Assembly (NCBI GenBank): GCA_903813345.2
Contig: CAIIXF020000011.1
Span: 20,445,754 to 20,505,753 of the forward strand
Direction: 5' to 3'
Length of the DNA: 60,000 bases
Origin: Owenia fusiformis
Taxonomy: Eukaryota > Annelida > Polychaeta > Sabellida > Oweniidae
The translations under genes were made by a program, and so were the position numbers. The notes below the pieces were generated by a model. It saw only the letters and a program-made list of their open reading frames with translations. It was not told the origin of the DNA and ran no database searches. Within the stretch, counting starts at the first letter, position 1. Every line of letters begins with the position of its first letter. Positions 1 through 11,158 of the stretch are shown piece by piece.

Positions 1-233
1 TTGAAAACACTTTATGGGGAAATTTGAACAAAATTTTGAACTATTTATTCTATAAAAATGGGTAAATATCCACATTAAAATTTTGAAAAATATTCATTTC
101 ATGATATACTGGTAATTGTTATCATGAGAAATACGCAGAAATACTGACATTAAGCGGATCTAACGTAATACTTTAACAACTCTTTAAGGTTCATGCTATC
201 ATTTCTTTTCAGAATTGTAATTTTTGCTTTCAG

Positions 234-313
234 GGTAACCTTATTACAGTATTAGTAAAAAAGAGACAACAGTTTTTAGACAATGAACAGGCCTTTGTTG
301 CATATATCCACTG
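234..313 (+). CDS. Host gene, internal exon (first exon visible in the window)
   Basis: This is an 80-nt exon between a polypyrimidine-AG acceptor (tttttgctttcag) and a GTAAGA donor. It is read in phase 0 and encodes a peptide starting GNLITVLVKKRQQFLDNEQA and ending in AFVAYIH. Its last two bases (TG) complete a codon with the next exon. The codons look like real coding sequence against the AT-rich, stop-rich surroundings, and the frame continues through four more exons. The gene must begin upstream of the window. I do not recognise the protein. The exon is rich in charged and aromatic residues and could be part of a helical domain. Confidence 0.72.
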
Positions 314-543
314 GTAAGAAAATACATTGGGTAAACTTAATATTTGTTTGCCATAAAGAATTTGCATAGTTGCTTAATAAAATTTAAATACTCAGTGTAT
401 TTTCCATGTGAGCAATTCAAAGATTCAAAACATTAATTTGCAATTAATTAATCACTAATAATATTTCTTGATTAACTCAAAGCACAAATCTACTATTAAA
501 TGCATGTACTTAATAATGTAACATTATTTCATATCTGTTTTAG
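314..543 (+). other. Host-gene intron
   Basis: This 230-bp AT-rich intron lies between two phase-matched exons, with a GTAAGA donor and a TTTTAG acceptor. I see no element inside it. Confidence 0.65.
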
Positions 544-621
544 TTTCCTGATGGATCTGTCTATGAAATCATTCCTCTACTATCATGGATTCTGTCTCAG
601 TAAAAGTAATGCTGCCAACAG
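544..621 (+). CDS. Host gene, second visible exon
   Basis: This 78-nt exon follows acceptor atctgttttag and precedes donor GTATGT, 230 bp after the previous exon. The first T completes the split codon TG|T (Cys). Then 25 codons are read, including FLMDLSMKSFLYYHGF and CLSKSNAAN, and two bases (AG) remain for the next exon. The other two frames contain stops, and the phase agrees with both neighbours. A hydrophobic, aromatic stretch (MKSFLYYHGF) looks helical but is too short and polar for a clear membrane segment. Function is unknown. Confidence 0.74.
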
Positions 622-675
622 GTATGTGGATAGATTTATCCCTGGTCTCCATAATCTCTGAATGATTCTGTTATA

Positions 676-1517
676 CAGGGTGTTCAAAAAAAAACGCAAC
701 CCAAAGAAATCGCAATATCTTGGAAAATACTAATCCAATCATGTTCATATTTTCAGGAAAGAAGGAAGAGACTGTGTATGTATAGCCCCTGTTGTTAGTT
801 AGTTGTAAAACATGATATCTTGGACACTTTCTCAAAAAACAGTTATACTAGCAAAATATGAAAAACGTGAATGGAGAATCACTATATCTTGGAAAATATT
901 AATTCAATTATGTTCATTTTTTCAGGAAAAGAAAGAAGAGACTGTGTATGTATAGCTCCTGTTGTCAGTAAGTTATAAAACATGATGCCTTGGACACCTG
1001 CTCAAATGACAGTTGTACTAGAAAAATATGAAAACGCAGTCAGAGGTGACAGTCACAGCAATAAAACCAAATAACTTTCTAACCATGGTGTTTTGGCACT
1101 TCAGATTTGGCACAAATTTGGCTTCTTAAGTCTCCCTGAACCAGGGCGTTTGACTGCGATTTGAAAGCATTTCAACCATAACTGTAAAGTCCCTGAAGTG
1201 ATTTTGATTTCACTCTACAGATTTACCATACAATGAATGAAGATGATTTGTGCCAAATTTGAAGAGCCAAAACACTATGGTTAGGAAGTTATTTAATTTT
1301 TTCGCGGTTGCTGTCACCCCTGACTGCGTTTTTCGTATTTTCCTCATACAACTGTCTTTTGAGCAGGTGTCCAAGGCATCATGTTTTACAACTAACCATT
1401 TACAGGAGCTGTTCATACACAGTCTCTTCTTTATTTCCTGAAAATATGAACATAATTGAACCAGTATTTTTCAAGATATAGCGATTTCTTTGGGTTGCAT
1501 TTTTTTTGAACACCCTG
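676..1517. mobile_element. Non-autonomous mariner/Tc1-type foldback element
   Basis: The ends are inverted copies (cagggtgttcaaaaaaaa on the left, its complement at about 1500-1517) and are flanked by TA at 674-675 and 1518-1519, the target duplication of the Tc1/mariner superfamily. The right arm (about 1230-1517) is the complement of the left arm. In the left arm the sequence around 'ttcaggaaag..gaagagactgtgtatg' occurs twice in tandem (about 750-830 and 925-1000). No transposase remnant is visible, and the small open frames are products of the inverted arms. The element lies in the 16-kb host intron, just after the second exon. Confidence 0.82.
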
Positions 1518-1619
1518 TATTTTGAATTGTCCAGGGAAAGAAATGTATACGTAATGTTGAGTATTACAAGACCCGTTTGAACTTTGAATGCATGTAGGCA
1601 TTCACCTACCATATGAATG

Positions 1620-1730
1620 ATTATTATGTCACTACTACGACACATTGTAATAGTGTTTGTAGACTGTGTTTGGTGGTCAGAATTCAGTGTCTGTAACAAA
1701 TGGCATGTGGTGACATTTTGTTATAGTTTC
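1620..1730 (+). repeat. Interspersed repeat of the 'TGTAACAAATGGC' family, copy 1
   Basis: The core 'gtctgtaacaaatggcatgt' followed by 'ggtgacattttg' recurs, diverged, near 14060-14120, 21955-22125, 22780-22960 and 23890-24015. Fuller copies begin with 'tatgtcaccatcaaaagtgg' and contain 'ttggtgtttggcatt'. No terminal repeats or coding remnant are evident, so the class is unknown. Confidence 0.55.
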
Positions 1731-2106
1731 AATCTTCTGTTTGTCACCCCGCCTTTTACTAGATCTGTTTGTACCACATCCCCTGTTTGTTTTTCAATAT
1801 CTGATTGATATTGATTGTAAAGCCTTATTAATTAAGTCAACGAGCCTATTGGGAGCTAAATAGGTGTTTATCTACCAGGATAATAGATTATTCATCATTA
1901 GCAGTAATGAGCAATGATCCTTCAAGGATTATCTTATAAATCTTCAGGTTGTTTGCTTAACTGATGGAATTGGAAATTGGGGTTAATTGTAACAATAATT
2001 TATAGTCATTTTTCACATCAAAATCAATATTTACGTCTGTCCTGGACTTATTTTAAAATTCATATATTTAAATTATTTGTAGAACAACAATTTGTAAGAT
2101 GAGTAT

Positions 2107-2296
2107 TGTTATTGTATTATTGATTACAATTATACATTATACTCTGTTATTGTATTATTGATTACAATTATACATTATACTCTGTTATTGTATTATTGAT
2201 TACAATTATACATTGTACTCTGTTATTTTTGTATTGATTACAATTATACATTGTACTCTGTTATTGTATTATTGATTACAATTATACATTGTACTC
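2107..2296. repeat. 38-bp minisatellite, about five units
   Basis: Five head-to-tail units of 38 bp each contain 'tattgattacaattataca'. They differ at a few positions (tacattatactc in early units, tacattgtactc in later ones). This shift from one variant to another along the array is what local unit duplication would give. Confidence 0.9.
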
Positions 2297-2534
2297 TTTG
2301 ACTCTTTGAATTATCTCATGGACTATCTGTCATACTCTCTCGAGGAAGACCCAGTTTTTATAGTATAATTCAAAATCAATATGTAAGGAAAGTTTAGCGT
2401 GTGTGTGTGTGGGAATATATAAGCACAAATGCCAAAGGCATAGAAATGTCAGTTATGCTTCCTCTGGTGTGTTTGAGCATTAACATCAGCTGCCTCTAGT
2501 CAGATCGACGGACAAAACAACCTTTTTTGGGGTT

Positions 2535-2630
2535 GTCGAGTTGGCTGAGAGGGCTTGTGCACCGGCACGTTCGAGGTAGGCGATTCGGCGCCATAACCAA
2601 GAGGTTGCGAGTTCGAGACTCGTGTGCTCC
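2535..2630 (+). repeat. tRNA-like head, probably a tRNA-derived SINE or tRNA pseudogene
   Basis: A good RNA polymerase III A box (TGGCTGAGAGG, 2542-2552) and B box (agttcgagac, 2610-2619) lie about 60 bp apart, as in a leucine/serine-type tRNA. A T-stem and loop can be drawn (GCGAG, TTCGAGA, CTCGT). The expected acceptor strands (gtcgagt against gtgctcc) do not pair, so this is not an intact tRNA. A GT microsatellite lies upstream (about 2400-2411) and AT-rich sequence downstream. I see no clear 3' tail or target duplication. Confidence 0.45.
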
Positions 2631-2910
2631 TTGTGTTTATTCATTCAAATGTGTGTAATTGGTTTATGTAAACTAATTTACATCATATGCATATTGTATC
2701 TTTAGATAGTGTCAAAAATGTCAAAACTGAAAAATGCTCTCGTTTAAGGCAATTCTAGATGTTGTGTTTTCAAATCAAATAGGCCCATCTGTATAGACAT
2801 GGCAAAATTAACGTAAATCACCTTAGGGTTGTAAGAGTTATTAGACAAAGAATAAGAGTGAGTGTTATTAATACTTACTCATAACCAGCAAATGTATTCC
2901 ATACCATATA

Positions 2911-3418
2911 CAGTAAAACCTGTCTAATCTGAACGCCATTGTGACCAGCTAAAAGTGTTTGGATCGGGAGGTGTTCACTTTTTGAGTTTTTTGCATTCAT
3001 AATATTCTGGATTTTGAAGAAATGTGAACAATTCTCAATAAATATTTATAGTTTTAGCTTTATGGCATTCTGCTAATATTTGAAAATATGATTCAAATGA
3101 AATTCGGCATAATGGAAAGACCCATTATGATTGTGACTATTAAATGTTTATTTTGTCAAAATTTTGATCTCATAAAATTACTATTCATTTTTCAGTCAAA
3201 AATATTTGAGCAATTTTGTAAGAAACAGCGATATTTTGTAAAAAGTGTTCAGATGAGGTTAATTTTTCAAATATGACTGTTCAGTGTTCAAATTGGAAGA
3301 TGTTCACATTTTAAGGTTTTTAGCAATAAAAGTCAATGGGAGGAAAAAATGGGACCAAAAGTGTTCAGCTTTGGAGGTGTTCAGATTAGCAAGGTGTTCA
3401 GATTTACAAGTTTCACTG
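2911..3418. mobile_element. Miniature inverted-repeat element with CAGTAAAACCTG ends, copy 1
   Basis: The left end cagtaaaacctgtctaatct is matched by the complement of the right end (cagtgaaacttgtaaatctg). TA precedes the left end; the right flank is TG, so that duplication has decayed. Internally the element repeats 'gtgttcaga' and 'gaggtgttca' motifs. Related copies lie at 24790-24935 and 31385-31556, and related motifs at 54350-54520. Such ends suggest a Tc1/mariner/pogo-type MITE. No coding capacity is seen. Confidence 0.7.
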
Positions 3419-3732
3419 TGTATAAAATGTAATTTCCGTAAGAAATCCATGATATATTTTCAAATAGTGAAGATGGAAGAAAAGATTCTTAAGATTGAGA
3501 TGAAAAAGTTTAATGTTTCAAATTTTGAAATGACAGGGTGATCTGATTGAATTGGTAGACTGTGTTAAGGTAGCATTTTAGACTTAATCAAAGATATATG
3601 ACTAGACTTTATTATGGCCATACAAAGATGTGTTATCACAATCCACTCTTTTGAGGGACAATAAGGGAGTTGCTATTCACCTTTCCCCAAAGTCAGCTCA
3701 TGAATATTATAATTAGCAAATCTAGAATCTCT

Positions 3733-3775
3733 GACGTCAGAGTAGGGCAGATTTTCGCGGCAAAATCTGAACACA
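3733..3775 (+). repeat. TGACGTCA / TTTTCGCG composite motif, copy 1
   Basis: This block holds ctctgacgtcagag (a palindrome containing TGACGTCA), then tagggcagattttcgcggc. The same arrangement occurs in inverted orientation at 5400-5446. Because the whole roughly 40-bp arrangement is shared, a dispersed repeat explains it better than two independent promoters. Confidence 0.45.
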
Positions 3776-5395
3776 TTACAAGTCAATGTGAATCGCGACA
3801 GAGACGGGCTCTTTTAATTGTTGAATTATGGTGAGTACTTAATTATCTGTATCATAAATGTGATGGAATCTCATTAATTACACTCTCGTTTATATTCTCC
3901 CTTCATTATACTGTTCTGAGAAATCAAATGAATATACATGATATAGTAAAATTGATGTGAAGAGTCCAATGTTTACAGCAGACCCTGATATGTACTTCTT
4001 TAGTGTCAACATACCATTGACTACTGCACTGTAATAATAAGCTTGTGCTATATTTTCTCATAGTGTTAGGTGAAATAGATATTAATTGATCAATCAACAG
4101 TAAAAACGAGTCATATGTATTGGGGGGAGGGGGGGGGGAGGTTTTGGCCTACTAGAGTCTTGCGTACATTCCAGTTAATGAACAAGTATTGATGTACATC
4201 CAGCCAGGGAAATAGAAATTAAAATGGGGAGTTTGAACAAGAGGCTTAATTAATTAACTTCAGGGGCGGGGGCTTAAAGAAAACTTTTTCGACTCGTGAA
4301 TCAGTGCTTGATAATAATTGAATGCAATACCATTTATAATTTTCTTCAATTGATTTCAGGATGCGGCAGCATATCATCAATTTCACATAAACGAACTCGA
4401 AAATAAATATTTTTGTGACAGTTCCAAGAAACGCAAGACATGTACACACAAACACATTGTTGGGTAGGTGTTCCACATATGAATACGACTAATTGTAGTA
4501 ACCAGAGAAAAAGAATCTTTAATCGTATGCAGCAAAACAAGGACAATAATCGCAACATTGGTATTATTTACGATTTGATACCTGAGTCATTTGGTCTTCT
4601 TACCCCAACTGCAATCCCGGTGTGAAAGAAATGATGGTCCCCACGGATTATGGTCCCCTTTCTTAACGGCCCTTACTGGCCCTGATTGCGTATACGATAA
4701 TGGGGGAACGAGTTGTATTTAGGTCACCATATAAATCAATGGAGAGTAGGACGATAATTTGAGAGGACCTCCTACCCTTTTACACCGGTGTTCTTTTGAA
4801 ATGTATAGAACTGACAGAATATTCACGATATTTAGGGACGTAATACCTTCAAGGGAGAAGTTTTATCTGGTAATTGCATTTGCAATTTTAAAAATACAAG
4901 CTATGATGACTATTCGTTCCTTCAAATTGCATCTAAAATGAATTAATTTTCCACGACCCTAATGCAAGTCCATACGACAATCCAACGCATTAGAGGCGGT
5001 GTTCACCGTCTACGACCCATCATGAGTTTGGAAATTATTTATTAGGTTTGTGCAAGCATGAGAAAAATATCATTAGCCTCTATTACATTAAAAACTGTTC
5101 TTCATATGTTATATTTTTATTAGAAACATAATAATGTATTCGGATATTTATGTTAAATAAATGTTCCTATAATATGCACAGTCTTGTCTGAATAATTGTT
5201 TGTCTTTGGTACGGTAATTGGATTCAATTTATTAGAAGACCAGCACTCATATCACAAATTATTCCTATGGTTTCATTTACCAGGTAGTGTATTTAAGACA
5301 CAGCCGAAGACAAAAAATTTCAGAAAAATAAATTTCAATTAGTTTTGATATCATTTTAGATGAGACTTATTTTTCTCATTCGGCGATCTAATAGT
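3776..5395. other. Intronic stretch without recognised features
   Basis: Apart from a G-rich run at about 4121-4140, I see no coding exon, tandem array or terminal repeats here. It lies between the two inverted copies of the TGACGTCA composite and could be the body of a decayed element, but no longer inverted repeat supports this. Confidence 0.35.
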
Positions 5396-5399
5396 AAAT

Positions 5400-5462
5400 G
5401 AAGTTTTCGCGCGAAAAGTGCCCTGCTTTGACGTCATCGATTTTCACCGACCAATCAGCGCA
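5400..5462 (-). repeat. TGACGTCA / TTTCGCGCGAAA composite motif, copy 2
   Basis: Within about 60 bp lie a perfect E2F-type palindrome (TTTCGCGCGAAA), a perfect CRE (TGACGTCA) and a CCAAT box (gaccaatcag). Read on the minus strand the first two align with copy 1 at 3733-3775, including the spacer 'agcagggca'. Transcription-factor binding is possible from sequence alone, but no exon lies next to it. Confidence 0.45.
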
Positions 5463-7039
5463 GTGGTCAAATGAGTACACTTTCATTTCATTTATTTATT
5501 TTTCACTGAATTTATATATGCAATCAATAAGAAAAAAGTAAATGATTAAAGGCTTAATAGTAAATCTCTTAAAATCTCACTAAAAACAAGAGTTATCGAG
5601 ATTTCAAAGTTACATGTATAAAGCAACTCCTCTAGACCTCTATTGAAAAATGAGACCTTATGTCATTCTCAAATTGATTGTTAACCTTCAATACCTTCAA
5701 TTATTCTATTTTTAAATAAATTCCTGATTCCATTTCATCTTCTTAGAAAAGCTGTACAATTTGTACAATTTTATCGACTACGTTTCTAATTTCTACTAAC
5801 TGAATAGGTATTTTTGATTCTGAACCATGTCATTGGGATTATATCTTCTTGACTTTTTATCGAAGTGATAGCAGACTTTCGCTTGACGAATTGGGAAACA
5901 ACAGTAAAGGTTATTAATGCTCCATGGATATTGTTAGGCATAAGAACGCTGAGTCTAGTTATTAATTAAAGATGAAGCTCTCTCTATCTCCCAAGAAGCG
6001 AAGTTGAATGAATGCAAAGGGGAGGTACGAGTAAATTTTTCAGATATTTTTTTCAACTAAAACTTTGGAAATGAAGTCAAAAAGTAGTGAGCATAGTTTA
6101 AATTTGGCTCAACAATTTTTTTATCTTGTCTACGCCACTGTGGTCGTCCAAGCTTAATAGTTACACCATTTTCACTGTAAGGGTTCCATTTGTTATGTCA
6201 CCAACCATGTCACCATTTTGTCTTAAATCTTTTTCACATGGAATTGCCTAATGTCTACTCATCAATCTGCCCATCCTTTTTGTCTGCTTGTCTGTCTGCA
6301 ATTTTCGAACACATGAGAACTGCATATATCAACTGAACTCATTCTCATACCCATTTTCTGGGTGTCCATACTGCTGATGAACATTATTGGTTCTTGCAGT
6401 GAGTACCCTGTTTTGGAGAAGTTGGCTTTTTTGTCATCAAAATATCACAATTTTTAATGATGCGAGCCATCCAAATGATGATTCTTTAAAAATATGTTTT
6501 TAGCTCATTTATTAGTCAATCAGTGTTGAGTTAAATAAAGAAATGGATATTTTGTTCTGTTTTTATGACTTCCCAAAATCTTTTCATGAAAATTAAGTGT
6601 AAAAGAGTATTTTATAAGTAATTTGAAAGGACAATCATATTCTTTTACATTTCTTGTCAATGTAATTGGCATCTAAAAGGGAATTCGATGAATTTTAGAA
6701 TGGTATGCAAGCAGGAAGGAAATAAAAAATTACCCCTACTTGATGTCCTTAGATCCTGTTTCTTAAAACCTTTTCCCTATATAGAAATACAGTAACAAAT
6801 GAACATGCAGATTGATGTATGTAATTACTGTGTTCATGATTACCTATCATTAGACTTTTGAGATGCTGATAACTTTGAGGCGATAAGGACGTTTTTATTG
6901 AGATTTGAGCTACATCGCCAATTCTGATTTGAAAGTGCTAATTTTGATGAAAAATTGTGGTCTCAAAAACAACATGTCTAAATTTCATTGAAAATTTGGT
7001 GATTTTGCTCATGATTTTTGTACTTACAGTTTATTTTTA
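5463..7039. other. Intronic stretch without recognised features
   Basis: This is AT-rich, stop-rich sequence in all frames. I found no terminal repeats, tandem array or exon-like segment. Confidence 0.4.
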
Positions 7040-7043
7040 TTAA

Positions 7044-7278
7044 CCTCTTGAATCCCAGGCTCTAAAATCGGTTGAAACCAGAGAATCTATCATTTTTGCC
7101 ACCATTCAACATTTTACTACATACCTATACAACTATAGAAGCTTAACTGACGGCAGAGAACATTTCTACACATTTTAAAACAATTTTTGTTTAAATTGGA
7201 TGAAAATTGTTCAAATAAGAGCAATTTTAGTGAAAAAATTTGTGACGGATTTTCTCGTCACTCCAGGTAGTCAAGAGG
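7044..7278. mobile_element. piggyBac-like miniature element, copy 1
   Basis: The element is flanked by TTAA at 7040-7043 and 7279-7282, the exact duplication made by piggyBac transposases. Its ends are inverted (CCTCTTGAATCCCAGG on the left, CCTCTTGACTACC as the complement of the right). A diverged copy lies at 26397-26679 in the minisatellite. At 235 bp it is non-coding and must have been moved in trans. Confidence 0.8.
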
Positions 7279-7619
7279 TTAATGTTGAGCAGACCCCCAT
7301 GATTCTTCTATAAAAGTGATGTATCTTTTTCTAGCTGAAATGGCTTAATAAGATAATCAGCAATCCTTGAGAAATACATCCTTTATTGTAATTTAGAAAG
7401 TCATGATGACTTTTGATATTGTTCGCCTTGTTATCATAGGATGTCACCACCTTTTACAAAGTTATTGAAAAAGGTGTGAATGTCCTGCACTTGGATTGAT
7501 CATTTTTCCATTAAACCTCAGAACATATTTTATCTAAAGGGTTATAATTATCTTGGAGAGTGAAATTTTCGACTCATTGATGTATTTCTTTATTTAATTA
7601 AAAAAAAAACACTGATTAA

Positions 7620-8305
7620 TTAATTTTCAAAATGGCCACCATTTTTACGTGTGTTATTTTACTTTTTTTACTATAACTCAAAAAGTAGTAGAGTGATTTT
7701 GTTCATATTTTATATGTGAGTACTATAAGCATGGCACACTGTCTAATGACACTTTTGGTAGTAGGCGGCCATTTTTCAAAATGGCCGCCATTTTTACGTG
7801 TGTTATTTTACATTTTTACTATAACTCAAAAAGTAGTAGAGCGATTTTGTTCATATTTTATATGTGAATACTATAAGCATGGCACACTGTCTAATGACAC
7901 TTTGGGTAGTAGGCGGCCATTTTAAAGAATGGCCACCATTTTTACGTTTTTTTACTATAACTTGAAAATTATTGGAGCGATTTTGTTCATATTTGATATG
8001 TGAATACTTTAAGCATGGCACATTGTCTAATTAAACTTTAGGGAGTAGTGGGCCACCATTTTTATGTGTGTTATTTTACATTTTTATTTTAACTCAAAAA
8101 GTAATAGAGCGATTTTGTTCATATTTGATATGCGAATACTCGTAAGGATTGCATACTGTCTTATGACATTTTGAGGAGTAAGTGGCCATTTTAAAAAATG
8201 GCCACCATTGGCAATCTTTTAAGAATTTTATATGTGGCTACTTAAAAGCATATTACTTCTGATGACAACTTGGCTAGTGATCAACCATTTTGAAAATGGT
8301 GGCCT
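7620..8305. repeat. Tandem repeat of 132-148-bp units, about five copies
   Basis: Each unit holds 'aaatggccgccattttta', 'ctcaaaaagtagtagagcga' and 'aagcatggcacactgtct'. The 'gagcgatttt' landmarks fall at about 7691, 7839, 7975 and 8107, so spacing drops from 148 to 132 bp. The array is followed at about 8366-8405 by 'tgttcgatggaattcgctac', which resembles the end of the element at 27990-28790 (tgttcgttgggatttgctac). The array may therefore be an expanded interior of that family. Confidence 0.85.
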
Positions 8306-8499
8306 TTCTTATGGGTGTTATTTTATGATATTTGCTATATATTTCGTATATGCCAGCCATTTCTGTTCGATGGAATTCGCTACGCTTTGGCGTTGCCGTT
8401 GTTCTGGTTGGTGACAGAAATGATATCTTGAGAATATCACAAGCTGAGTTTTGTTTACTATAGGTATGGAATCTTACATAATGTAGATTAATCAGAACT

Positions 8500-9245
8500 T
8501 GTATTAAGAATGGAAAGAATTCATTTCTTGTGTCATGTTTAAGACAGATTGAGGATGGTTTGATTGTGACAGGCATCTGTAATCCTTAAAGACCTCTTGT
8601 AAAGTTTGAACTCAAATCAATTTTTTTAAAATTGGATTTTAGCTCATTTAAATTATGAGGATACACTTAATGGCTCTATTGACCTTGTATTGAGAACGGA
8701 AAGAATTATTTTCTTGTTACATGTTGAAGACAGATTGAGGATGGTTTGATTGTGACAGGCATCTGTAATCCTTAAAGACCTCTTGTAAAGTTTGAACTCA
8801 AATCAAATTTTTTAAAATTGGATTTTAGCTCATTTAAATTATGAGGATACACTTAATGGCTCTATTGACCTTGTATTGAGCACGGAAAGAATTATTTTCT
8901 TGTTACATGTTGAAGACAGATTGAGGATGGTTTGATTGTGACAGGCATCTGTAATCCTTAAAGACCTCTTGTAAAGTTTGAACTCAAATCAATTTTTTTT
9001 TAAATTGGATTTTAGCTCATTTAAATTATGATGATACACTTAATGGCTCTATTGACCTTGTATTGAGAACGGAAAGAATTATTTTCTTGTTACATGTTGA
9101 AGACAGATTGAGGATGGTTTGATTGTGACAGGCATCTGTAATCCTTAAAGACCTCTTGTAAAGTTTGAACTCAAATCTAATTTTTTTTAAATTGGATTTT
9201 AGCTCATTAAAATTATGAGGATACACTCAATGGCTCTATTGACCT
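8500..9245. repeat. Satellite of 186-187-bp units, four copies
   Basis: Four head-to-tail units begin near 8500, 8687, 8873 and 9060. Each carries 'gacagattgaggatggtttg', 'gacaggcatctgtaatcctt' and 'ggattttagctcattta'. The later units are very similar to each other and the first is the most diverged, which suggests growth towards the right. The short open frames on the minus strand are a by-product of the repeat. Confidence 0.93.
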
Positions 9246-10975
9246 AGTTAGTTAGACAATACAGGATGTTTTCTACTGTATTAAAGTTATTGTATTATTT
9301 GGTGATTTTCAGTATGAAATAGCTGTGAAATTCCAACTAAGTTCTCCCTGAAGCTCTCAGGAGACTTGAGTGCGCGTGTATGTCTGCCCCACTTACAGAC
9401 TGAGCTAATATTGTGACAGCTTTGTGAATGGGATCTAATAAAAACGTAAATTGTTCAAATTGACTTTTCATTAAGCTTATTTAGACAATTTATTTAGTAC
9501 AAGAAAGGGTGCAGTGACTTGTAACAGTTAGTTCAGTGACATTTCTCTGTAAAATTTAAAATGGCAGCAAATGAAATCCTTCAAGATTGGGCTTCACTGC
9601 TATACAGTAGCTATGTCTTTAATAATCTGGAATACAAAATCTTCAAAAGACTACCGCAGTAGACTAATGACCTTTGTTTTCCAAACCGAGACTTGTCTTT
9701 TATTGAATCGGTCTACTGCACGTTCGCGTTATGCCTGCTTCGGATAATTTTGATATCTTTTACATATTATAGATTTAAATGTCCTCTTTTGAGTATTCTT
9801 ACTTTAATTTGGGTGTTATTTCTATATTTTTCATAAAAAATTATTAGCCCAGACTGTTCTCCAAACCAAGACTTGTATTTAAGGTTGTCTAAACTTAACA
9901 GGTCATCAATATACAAAATCTGTTTTATTAATTAAATTACTTTGCAATATGAAATTTATTTTTTATCTTTCACCATCCTTTGTAAATTAAAATTGATATT
10001 ATTATACATCTTCATCTTCTGGTTACATATCATTTTAAGACATAATAATGAATGCTATTAATGTGATTTTATTTAGGTTTATCTAAACCATGTAATAAGG
10101 AGTTTTGATTTTTGACTGTAGACATACCCATTAAGAGTACCACTGTTACAAATAGTGTAGTATCTAAATAAAAGAATAAAAATAGAAAAAAAATTGTAAG
10201 TGAATAGGAAAAGGTTTGCTGAAAGATCTCTTCTGTTTCCGTTGGTATTCCCGATATTTTTACTTAAAACTGTACATGTACTTACTGCCAATAAATAATA
10301 AAAATAGAAAGCAATGCAAAAAGCCTATCAATCTTCGAAATGAGGTCAAGCCAAGAATAGATTTGTTTGTTTTCGCCAGATATGTCCCATCATTTTCTCT
10401 GTTGTTAGATGTTGATAATTACAGTTCAGTGAACGCTGATTAAAGGACGTCCTTGCTTGTAGCAGCACTTTGATGTGCTTAATGTTTTCGCTGTTTTGAT
10501 GAAAAGGGAAAATTGAACAAAGGATGTTTTAAACATATTATGTTGTTGCTTCCTCGGGAGTCGGAACAAAGCCTTATTGTATGAAGAGTTTCTTTGTTAC
10601 TTTAATATTACCTATGGGATAAAATCAATGTTTGAAAATCCTAATTGACTCATTGCCGATGACAATCACTTTTTTATTTTTTTTTAAAACTTGTAACTTA
10701 CTTAAGCCAGGAGCACTTTATTGTACCATTCGTAGTAACAAATGTTCGCAATTTGTAAATTTATGAATATCTAAAAAGTTGCGAACGATTTACGAATTCG
10801 TAAAGTTGCGAATGGACCATATTTGTACGCTTTTGTGAGTCATTTGTACTTTTCCAATTGTCTTGAGCTGATTTACGAATTGGTTGACGTCATATTCCAC
10901 TGTTGTCAGGGCAGACAATACAACAAGCAGGATTTATCAAAATAATAAAATCAAAGAACTGTATAAAAATAATAG
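9246..10975. other. Intronic stretch without a recognised element
   Basis: I see no exon or transposon ends. Around 10735-10850 several ttcgcaa/ttgcgaa motifs surround a perfect 16-bp palindrome (tttacgaattcgtaaa). This could be a decayed foldback, but no boundaries can be set. Confidence 0.35.
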
Positions 10976-11067
10976 TACTCCAATGAAAATTTGTCCCTTC
11001 CAAAGCGAAGCATCATGGGAGATATTTATGTAAATTACCACCTGAACTCTCATCGTGAATTGGAGTA
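10976..11067. mobile_element. 92-bp miniature element related to the insertion in the mariner
   Basis: The segment begins tactccaat and ends attggagta, a 9-bp perfect inverted repeat. Its body (for example 'gggagatatttatgtaaatt', 'cttccaaagcgaagcatcat') is the near-identical reverse complement of about 51544-51640, the left part of the insertion inside the mariner transposase. The two loci therefore carry members of one family, with different lengths. No target duplication is clear here. Confidence 0.6.
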
Positions 11068-11158
11068 TTACCACGAATCATGAGACACAAACATGTTCCC
11101 TGAATTACAAGTACATGTACTATATTGTCTTCAAGAAATAAGTTCTAATTCTATACTA

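Noticed and set aside
2535-2630. Functional leucine/serine tRNA gene
   Set aside because: A and B boxes are good but the acceptor stem does not pair; treated as SINE-like.
4121-4140. G-run as a quadruplex or regulatory site
   Set aside because: A single low-complexity run without context; too weak to call.
5400-5462. Promoter of a nearby gene (E2F, CRE and CCAAT sites)
   Set aside because: No first exon is visible nearby and most of the arrangement recurs inverted at 3733-3775, so a repeat origin is more likely.
8274-8576. 100-codon minus-strand frame
   Set aside because: It spans the end of one satellite and the start of another and has no motif.
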